Source of the DNA: Marinomonas rhizomae
Lineage (GTDB): Bacteria; Pseudomonadota; Gammaproteobacteria; Pseudomonadales; Marinomonadaceae
Assembly: GCF_003315485.1 (NCBI RefSeq)
Contig: NZ_QNSE01000014.1
Coordinates: 30,699-94,698 of the forward strand
Reading direction: 5' to 3'
Length of the DNA stretch: 64,000 nucleotides
In this document: one piece after another, positions 56,765 through 64,000 of the stretch
Numbering within the stretch: the first letter of the stretch is position 1
Layout: each line of letters starts with the position of its first letter
The notes under the pieces: model-generated
What the model was told of the DNA's origin: nothing
Database searches by the model: none
Seen by the model: only the letters and a program-made list of their open reading frames with translations
Program-made: the position numbers and the translations under genes

Positions 56765-57925
56765 TTAATCCCAAAGCTGCTTGTAAAGCTCAATGACTTC
56801 GTCCGGGCTGGGAACTCTTGGATTGTTACCCGGTGAACCAGAGGCGATCGCTTGTTCTGCCATGGTGTCGAGCAATCCCATGAAATGGGTTCTGTCGATA
56901 CCAAACTCTTCAGGAGTAGGCACTTTGAGCTCTTCGTTTAGTGCTTTAAGTTCGGCGATCAGTTTTTCGTTGGCCGTGTCGTTACTGTCTTGCTGTGACG
57001 CGATGCCCATTGCGCGGGCACAATCGGCATAGCGCTGAACGGCAGCAGGAATAGAATATTCGGTGACAGCAGGGAGTAGCATGGCGTTGGATAAACCATG
57101 AGGTACATGGAAAGCCGCACCAATTGGACGGCTCATACCATGCACTAATGCGACAGAGGCGTTTGAAAAGGCGATACCAGCCAGAGTGGAACCAAGCATC
57201 ATGGCTTCACGAGCGGTTTCGTCAGCGCCATCATGATAAACACGGCGAAGATTAGGGGCGATTAAACGCATGGCTTCTAAGGCTTGACCGTCACTGTAGA
57301 GGCTGGCTTTTTTACTGACATACGCTTCCATCGCATGTGTCAGAGCATCAATACCAGTATCCGCTGTGGTTCGTGCTGGTAGCGATAGGGTTAAGTTGTA
57401 ATCAACTAAAGCCGCCACAGGCATGAAACCGACGCCCATGCAGAGCATTTTTTCGTCTGTGTTTTCATCTGTAATGATGGTGACTTTCGTGACCTCTGAT
57501 CCCGTCCCGGCCGTTGTCGGAATGGCAATAATGGGTAAGCCCGCTTCAGTCACGACGCGAGGAAATTTATAATCGCGCATCTCACCACCAAATTTGCCTA
57601 AAATACTGATGGCTTTGGCGCTGTCGATTGGGCTACCGCCACCCAAGGCAATGATGCTGTCGTAATCGCCTTCTCTGACTTTATTAACGCCTGATTGAAT
57701 CGACGCGACAGTGGGTTCAGGTACGGTGTCGTCAAAGACGTCAGCTGACATGTTTTGCTCTGCTAGAACGGCTTGGATTTTTTCCGCGTAGCCCAGTTTC
57801 ACCATCATTTTGTCTGTGATGATCAATGGACGGTGACAGCCAAGGCTCTCTAAAATATTAGGAGTGGCATGACTGGCGTCTTTGCCGACTTGTAACATGC
57901 GCGGAAGAATGATTTGAGTAGACAT
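56765..57925 (-). CDS. dddB: Iron-containing alcohol dehydrogenase DddB
   Basis: 386 residues from the ATG at 57925 (AGGA seven bases upstream); the frame reaches 58033, but that part overlaps a hairpin and is rejected. Group III Fe-dependent alcohol dehydrogenase: NAD motif GGGSPIDSAK, metal ligands in DALTHAMEAY and FHVPHGLSNAM. It oxidises 3-hydroxypropionate (or its CoA ester) to the semialdehyde in DMSP catabolism. Confidence 0.92.
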   Translation of the reverse strand: MSTQIILPRMLQVGKDASHATPNILESLGCHRPLIITDKMMVKLGYAEKIQAVLAEQNMSADVFDDTVPEPTVASIQSGVNKVREGDYDSIIALGGGSPIDSAKAISILGKFGGEMRDYKFPRVVTEAGLPIIAIPTTAGTGSEVTKVTIITDENTDEKMLCMGVGFMPVAALVDYNLTLSLPARTTADTGIDALTHAMEAYVSKKASLYSDGQALEAMRLIAPNLRRVYHDGADETAREAMMLGSTLAGIAFSNASVALVHGMSRPIGAAFHVPHGLSNAMLLPAVTEYSIPAAVQRYADCARAMGIASQQDSNDTANEKLIAELKALNEELKVPTPEEFGIDRTHFMGLLDTMAEQAIASGSPGNNPRVPSPDEVIELYKQLWD

Positions 57926-57982
57926 ACTGTTTCCTAATGTTATGTGTGTGAGACAAACGGTTGCGTCTTTAGTCGAGCGCAT

Positions 57983-58018
57983 ATCGCGATTTGCGCTAAT
58001 GCTGGTGCAAATCGCGAT
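57983..58018 (-). other. Intercistronic stem-loop between dddT and dddB
   Basis: Perfect 12-bp arms ATCGCGATTTGC and GCAAATCGCGAT with a 12-base loop, 31 bases after the dddT stop. No T tract follows, so it likely affects mRNA stability or processing rather than ending transcription. Confidence 0.6.
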
Positions 58019-58048
58019 TGTCGGTTTAATCAAACCTTGGGCGATCGG

Positions 58049-59632
58049 TTAAGATTTTGCTTCCGTTACGGGTTTAAGTTGTTCGTCTTGGTTGGTTCGA
58101 ATCTCGGCTTTTAGGGATTTAACCAGTCCATACGCGGCCATAATGACGATGAAAGAGAAAGGCAGAGCGGCGACAATCGACGCGGTTTGCAAGGCTTTCA
58201 ATCCACCGGCGTAAAGAAGTACCGCCGCAACCGCACCAATAGCAGCGCCCCAAAAGACTCTGAATTTTGCTGGTGGATGCTCATCACCAAAAGACACGAT
58301 GGTACAAATAACCAGGGTGGCGGAGTCCGCTGAGGTGACAAAGTAAGTGACTAGCATCAAGGTACACAGGCTTGAAATGATGATGGTGATAACATCCCCT
58401 GCGTTCATGCTTTCAATGGTGGTGAACAAGGCCATGGTCGTGTCAGCGTTCACCGCTTCGGTGATGCCACCTGCGCCAAACAATTCCACAAACATCGCTG
58501 TGTTACCAAAAATGGAAATCCAGAATGCGGCAAGAAGCGTTGGCGCAATTAATACACCGAAGACGAATTCACGAATGGTACGACCTTTAGAAATACGCGC
58601 GATGAAGATGCCGCAGAAAGGCGCCCAAGCAATCCACCAACCCCAATAGAAGATTGTCCACCAACCTTGCCATTGACCTTTCGGATCAGGATCGACCCAG
58701 AAACCCAGCTCTACCACGTGGGAAACATAATCGCCTAGGTTAGTAATAAACGCGCCGAGTACATACACCGTTGGACCAAATACAATGAACAGCAAAAGGA
58801 TCACGATGGTTAAGTGCATGTTCCACTCACTTAAAATCTTGATGCCTTTATTTAAGCCCGTTAAAACGGAGCCTGTTGCAATCACCGACAAGATGGCAAT
58901 AAGGATAATTTGGTTGGTTGTGGAAATCTCGATGCCAAACAAATAAGACAGACCCGCGTTCATCTGCTGCGCGCCTAAACCTAGAGAGGTTGCAATACCA
59001 AATACAGTACCGAATACCGCTAGCAAATCGGCCGCGTGACCGATTGGTCCGTAGATTCGGTCTCCAAAGATTGGGTGTAAGCTAGATCGAATGGAAAGCG
59101 GTAGGCCTTTTCGGTAGGAAAAGTAAGCCAATGCCAACCCAATTACCGCAAACAATCCCCAGCCGTGAAGACCCCAATGGAAAATAGCGATGCGCATGGC
59201 CACTTGTGCAGCTTCAACGGTATTTTGTTGGGATTCTGCGACAAACGGGTTGTTTTGGAAGTGATAAATGGGTTCGGCAATACTCCAAAATAGGATGCCG
59301 ATACCAATTCCCGCACTGAACAGCATGGAGAACCAAGCATAATTGCTGAATTCTGGACGATCTGAATCTTTCCCAAGACGAATATCACCATAAGGACTAA
59401 AACTGATCCAAACCGCGAAAAATAGGAAAAAACTAATTAACCCAATGTAATACCAAGCTAAGTTAGACGAAATATAGCTGTTGGCTGAGCTGTAAAGGGT
59501 ATTTGCAAGGGTCGGATCGAAGACGGTAAACAATACAAATGCCGTAACTAGCAGGGCGGAGCCAACAGCTAGAATGGGATGCGTGCCGGAAAACAACCCT
59601 TTTTTTGGGAGAACATAAGATTTGTTATTCAT
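58049..59632 (-). CDS. dddT: BCCT-family DMSP/betaine transporter DddT
   Basis: 527 residues with twelve transmembrane helices. The BCCT signature is clear (FYWGWWIAWAPFCGIFIARI; FSAGIGIGILFWSIAEPIYH). Members carry choline, betaine, carnitine or DMSP by ion coupling. Its place next to dddB and divergent from dddD identifies it as DddT. First gene of the minus-strand operon. Confidence 0.92.
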   Translation of the reverse strand: MNNKSYVLPKKGLFSGTHPILAVGSALLVTAFVLFTVFDPTLANTLYSSANSYISSNLAWYYIGLISFFLFFAVWISFSPYGDIRLGKDSDRPEFSNYAWFSMLFSAGIGIGILFWSIAEPIYHFQNNPFVAESQQNTVEAAQVAMRIAIFHWGLHGWGLFAVIGLALAYFSYRKGLPLSIRSSLHPIFGDRIYGPIGHAADLLAVFGTVFGIATSLGLGAQQMNAGLSYLFGIEISTTNQIILIAILSVIATGSVLTGLNKGIKILSEWNMHLTIVILLLFIVFGPTVYVLGAFITNLGDYVSHVVELGFWVDPDPKGQWQGWWTIFYWGWWIAWAPFCGIFIARISKGRTIREFVFGVLIAPTLLAAFWISIFGNTAMFVELFGAGGITEAVNADTTMALFTTIESMNAGDVITIIISSLCTLMLVTYFVTSADSATLVICTIVSFGDEHPPAKFRVFWGAAIGAVAAVLLYAGGLKALQTASIVAALPFSFIVIMAAYGLVKSLKAEIRTNQDEQLKPVTEAKS

Positions 59633-60159
59633 CGTGTTGACCCCATCTGCGCGTTGTTTTTCTTTGAAGTTTGCAAAGTAAACTCAGCCAACCTGGGCTG
59701 TTCTGCGTAGATGAGACAAGCGTGCATAGTATGTTTCATATTGCGATTCTCTCTTTTATTTTTATTTTATTGTTAAGACATTTATTGACCACTAACGCAG
59801 ATTAAATCCCGTCGGTTTGTCTTAATGACTTTGTTGCGAAAAACATTGTTATGAATCTCCTCTGAACTGAGAAGCAATAAAAAATTTACCTTAGACCCTA
59901 TAAATTTTATGGGTCATTTTTGCCATTTTTTAGACATAAAAAAAATGATATCTGAGGCCATTTTTATTTTGCTGGTTCGCGTTCAAATTCACTCCTAAGA
60001 TTCTGCTTTCGACGATTCGCTGGGTAAATTCACGATTACCAATCACGTCGTATAAACCTAAAAGCAGCCGGGTTACCGGTATAAAAATAAATAATGCCAA
60101 TCTATTTAAAGCCTTTATATAAGCGGGTTTGGCACTAGGTTAACTAGGATGAAGTGAAT
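59633..60159. promoter_or_regulatory. Divergent dddT/dddD control region
   Basis: 527 bp without a gene, containing both divergent promoters. Candidate regulator site: 59894-59915, GACCC...GGGTC arms around an AAATTT centre. A second weak repeat GGTAA-N8-TTACC lies at 60023-60040. DddR is known to act on dddD; the exact site is inferred. Confidence 0.6.
59894..59915. promoter_or_regulatory. Candidate DddR operator
   Basis: A 22-bp near-palindrome with GACCC and GGGTC arms and an AT centre, about 245 bases before dddD and 260 bases before dddT. It is the most symmetrical element in the region. Confidence 0.4.
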
Positions 60160-62673
60160 ATGAGCAAACACAATCAATTACCTTTGGCAGGTATTCGTGT
60201 GGCCGATTTTGGTCAGCAAATTGCGGGTCCTGCTGTGGCTATGGTATTGGCCGATTTAGGGGCAACGGTGGTACATATAGACCCACCAACTGGGCCCAGC
60301 TGGCAGCATCCTGCCAATGCTATTCTGAATCGAAATAAAGCGTCACTGCGATTGGATCTCAAGAGTCAATCTGGCTTAGATCAAGCGCTAGAGATTATTG
60401 CCAATGCCGACATTGTGATTGAAAGTTTTCGCCCAGATGTGATGAAAAATTTGGGCATTGATTTTGTTAAATTGCGTCAACAGCGCCCGGAATTAATCAC
60501 ACTTTCCATGCCTGGTTTTGCCAGTAACGACCAACTTCGCCGTGACTGGAAAGCGACCGAAGCCGTTGTCGCGGCCACGTCGGGTGCGTTTACCGACATG
60601 GGCTTTAATCGAGTGCTAATGGGCGTCAATCCAAGCTATTCGCCACTGCCTTTAGGTTCTGCTTATGCCATTACGTTAGCGGCCAGTTCCATTGCTTTGG
60701 CCCTGTTTGAAAGAGAAAAAACAGGTCGAGGTGATACTATTGAAGTACCGGTTGCGGCGGCCTTGATGGAAGGTCTTTCTTACAATTCTTATGTGGTTGA
60801 TCAACTCCCTGAACGCTATAAAACCATGCGTGAATTGGAAATAGAGCACCGTAAGTTGAACAACATCGAAATGGATCTAAGCTATGAGCAGTTACAAGAG
60901 TATCTAGATCCGTTTTATCGTACTTACCTGTGTGCGGATGGGCGTATGTTTTACTGTGTTTGCCCTTCTCACCGCAATCATGCCAAAAGAGCCTTAAAAG
61001 TCTTGGGTATTTATGATGAATTGATCGCCGAAGGCTTGCCGGACGTGAAAGATTTGCATGCTCCGATTCAGGAATGGGAAGGGGAAACGTCGATCGGTGT
61101 GTACCCCTTGCCGAAAAAATGGGCCGATATTATTTCCGCTAAAATGAAGCGCGCCTTTTTGCAAAAAACCTCCGAAGAATGGGGTGTTATTTTTGGTGAA
61201 GGCCAAATTCCGGGAGCGCCTCATCGAACCACACAAGAATGGGTGAATTGTGAATACACCAAAGAGTCTGGGTTAATTGTGGAAGTGGATGATGCCGAAT
61301 TTGGTACCATGAAACAGCCAGGCCCAATTGTGTGGTTTGAAGGCGAAGCTGAGCCGATGTTGTCACCAAAAGCGCGAGAAAACGTCACGTTTGATGAGGC
61401 GATAACGCGTTTGAAAGGCGCTGAAATGACAGATCAATCGACGCGCCCTCGCGGAGCAGACATTCAAGCGGCCAGCGGCGATGGATGGTTAAGTGGCATT
61501 CGTATTTTGGATTTAACCAATGTGATTGCCGGACCTCATTCGTCTGCCTTTTTGTCCCGTTTCGGTGCGGATATCATTAAGTTAGACCCAGTAACCCCTC
61601 TCTATGATCCGTTAATCGGTATTCTCTTTACCTTTCAAGCAGGGGTTGGCAAGAAGAGTGCTCTTATGGACATCACGACGCCGGAAGGCCGAGGAATTTT
61701 TGAGCAGCTGGTGAAAAGTGTCGATATGGTGGTTATGAATGCCCCAGAGCGTCAAATGGTGCCGTTAGGGTTGGATCAAGCGAGTTTGAGTGCGATTAAT
61801 CCAGACGTGCTGTTTTGTCGTCTTGATTGCTTCGGTGCGCCGCGTAAAGGACGCAAAACCAATTACATTGGCTACGATGATATTATTCAAGCGAACAGCG
61901 GCATCATGAGTCGTTTTGGTCGACCAGAAACCCCAGAAGAGCATGCCCATTTAGGTACACTTGATGTGAACTGTGGTTTTGCCGCCGGTTTAGGCATGGC
62001 TCTGGCGCTTTATCAGAAACGCAAAACGGGCAAAGTAAGTCGTGTGAGAACCTCCTTGTCGGCGGTGACCAATATCGCTCAGTTACCTTTTGCGTTTGAT
62101 TACGATGGTCGAGGCCCTTTTGATGAGCCGTCTGGTCGATATGTGCTTGGTAGTCATGCTTTGTCTCATTTCTATCAAACCCAAAATGGTTGGTTATTCC
62201 TGGATGCGAAACCGACGGAGTTGGATAAAATTAGTCAAATTAAAGCGCTTGAAGGCATTCAAACCAGTCAAAATATTGAAGACTTTTTAACGAATGCTTT
62301 TGTCATGCAGCAGACTGAGTTTTGGTTAGACGCTTTCCGTCAGGTGGATGTGGCCTGTGCCGAGCCTTTGTCGATTGAGCATTTGCGCGATAATAACAGT
62401 CGTCCAGCTGATCAAACGGTTGGCCTCGACCGAGGCAGCTATGCGTTTTCTGTTTATGCGGATCACCCAAGTGGGCATTGTGTCACGCAAATTGACCAAT
62501 ATGCGATTCGCCCAATGGAGTCGACTATTAAAGCCGCGACGCCAACAGAGAAGTTTGGCCATTCGACCATAAAAGTTTTACAAGACTTGGGTTACTGTGA
62601 AAGTGATATCAACATGATGCTAGAGAAAAAGGTTGTTGCAACTGGATGGGGAAAGGAGTTTCTACCCAGCTAA
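60160..62673 (+). CDS. dddD: DMSP CoA-transferase/lyase DddD
   Basis: 837 residues from the ATG at 60160 (a GTG at 60154 gives 839). Two tandem class III CoA-transferase (CaiB-like) domains: about 8-420 and 440-830. With this start the catalytic Asp of the second domain (GTLDVNCG) is residue 602, the number I recall for Marinomonas DddD. In the first domain the corresponding position is PLPLGSAYAI without the Asp, so only the second half should carry out transfer. The enzyme uses acetyl-CoA and DMSP and releases dimethyl sulfide and 3-hydroxypropionyl-CoA. Confidence 0.95.
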   Translation: MSKHNQLPLAGIRVADFGQQIAGPAVAMVLADLGATVVHIDPPTGPSWQHPANAILNRNKASLRLDLKSQSGLDQALEIIANADIVIESFRPDVMKNLGIDFVKLRQQRPELITLSMPGFASNDQLRRDWKATEAVVAATSGAFTDMGFNRVLMGVNPSYSPLPLGSAYAITLAASSIALALFEREKTGRGDTIEVPVAAALMEGLSYNSYVVDQLPERYKTMRELEIEHRKLNNIEMDLSYEQLQEYLDPFYRTYLCADGRMFYCVCPSHRNHAKRALKVLGIYDELIAEGLPDVKDLHAPIQEWEGETSIGVYPLPKKWADIISAKMKRAFLQKTSEEWGVIFGEGQIPGAPHRTTQEWVNCEYTKESGLIVEVDDAEFGTMKQPGPIVWFEGEAEPMLSPKARENVTFDEAITRLKGAEMTDQSTRPRGADIQAASGDGWLSGIRILDLTNVIAGPHSSAFLSRFGADIIKLDPVTPLYDPLIGILFTFQAGVGKKSALMDITTPEGRGIFEQLVKSVDMVVMNAPERQMVPLGLDQASLSAINPDVLFCRLDCFGAPRKGRKTNYIGYDDIIQANSGIMSRFGRPETPEEHAHLGTLDVNCGFAAGLGMALALYQKRKTGKVSRVRTSLSAVTNIAQLPFAFDYDGRGPFDEPSGRYVLGSHALSHFYQTQNGWLFLDAKPTELDKISQIKALEGIQTSQNIEDFLTNAFVMQQTEFWLDAFRQVDVACAEPLSIEHLRDNNSRPADQTVGLDRGSYAFSVYADHPSGHCVTQIDQYAIRPMESTIKAATPTEKFGHSTIKVLQDLGYCESDINMMLEKKVVATGWGKEFLPS

Positions 62674-62712
62674 GTGGCAGAATAGCGTCACTACAGTAAA
62701 AATAATCTAGTG

Positions 62713-62757
62713 TTTAAAGCCCCTCGATAATTGTGACAATTAACAGGGGGCTTTAAA
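62713..62757. terminator. Bidirectional terminator between dddD and the broken hydantoinase gene
   Basis: Arms TTTAAAGCCCC and GGGGCTTTAAA (11 bp) enclose an inner AATTGT/ACAATT repeat. The A/T-rich outer bases give short U tracts in both directions, suiting the convergent genes. Confidence 0.75.
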
Positions 62758-62828
62758 TATTTATCGTAAATGCATTTTTACAGTAGTCAGCGATGTGTAA
62801 ATAGGTAAGCGTAAGGCTCTTGATGTTG

Positions 62829-64000
<1,172 letters not shown>

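Noticed and set aside
57926..58033. 36-codon N-terminal extension of DddB
   Set aside because: It covers an intercistronic hairpin, while the ATG at 57925 has a good ribosome binding site and the usual family N-terminus.

Overview
The window reads as a chromosome segment of a marine gammaproteobacterium of the genus Marinomonas (Oceanospirillales). The gene families, the moderate AT content and the arrangement of the right-hand DMSP cluster (dddT-dddB-dddC-dddR on the minus strand, divergent from dddD) match what is known of Marinomonas sp. MWYL1. The genus assignment is inference from family and gene order; no database search was run. No rRNA, tRNA or CRISPR array was seen.

Layout, left to right. 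1-1.6 kb: the end of a membrane-lipid acyltransferase/GNAT fusion. 1.7-16.5 kb: a myo-inositol uptake and catabolism locus. A minus-strand operon iolC(-aldolase fusion)-iolD-iolE-iolA ends in a periplasmic sugar-binding protein gene. A separate minus-strand iolH-like gene lies upstream of a divergent plus-strand ABC ATPase/permease pair. A LacI-type regulator and an RpiR-type (IolR-like) regulator follow. Palindromes of the form GAA-N6-TTC occur before iolC, before the ATPase gene and before the RpiR gene, which suggests one regulon. 16.5-24.9 kb: a 60-aa protein with a hairpin over its ribosome binding site, then a singlet-oxygen-type ECF sigma/ChrR pair. A divergent eight-gene lipid-modification operon follows (NTF2-like, SDR, FAD amine oxidase, DUF1365, Cfa-like methylase, DUF2878, periplasmic protein, DUF3833). 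Matching divergent sigma promoters (TGATCC-N16-CGTWTA) sit between the two units.

25-38 kb: housekeeping and signalling genes: an EAL phosphodiesterase, a GGDEF/EAL protein, RlmF, PlsC, a DUF3482 GTPase/DUF2868 membrane pair, a chemoreceptor, a DMT exporter with a divergent LysR regulator. 38-42.8 kb: an Lrp/DMT exporter pair and a small accessory patch (HicAB toxin-antitoxin, a decayed antitoxin, and a coiled-coil protein next to a membrane-anchored DUF4041/GIY-YIG protein). The stretch is flanked by two inverted copies of the same terminator. 42.8-54 kb: ettA, nrdR, ribD, nusB, thiL and pgpA, interspersed with transporters. The nusB leader contains a perfect boxA-like element in a structured RNA; ribE/ribBA/ribH are absent between ribD and nusB.

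54-62.7 kb: the complete DMSP degradation cluster. DddT imports DMSP, and DddD (a double CoA-transferase-domain protein) releases dimethyl sulfide and a 3-hydroxypropionyl product. DddB and DddC carry that carbon through malonate semialdehyde towards acetyl-CoA, and DddR regulates. 62.8-64 kb: a dihydropyrimidinase gene cut by the left end of an IS3-family insertion sequence, whose transposase begins at the window edge.
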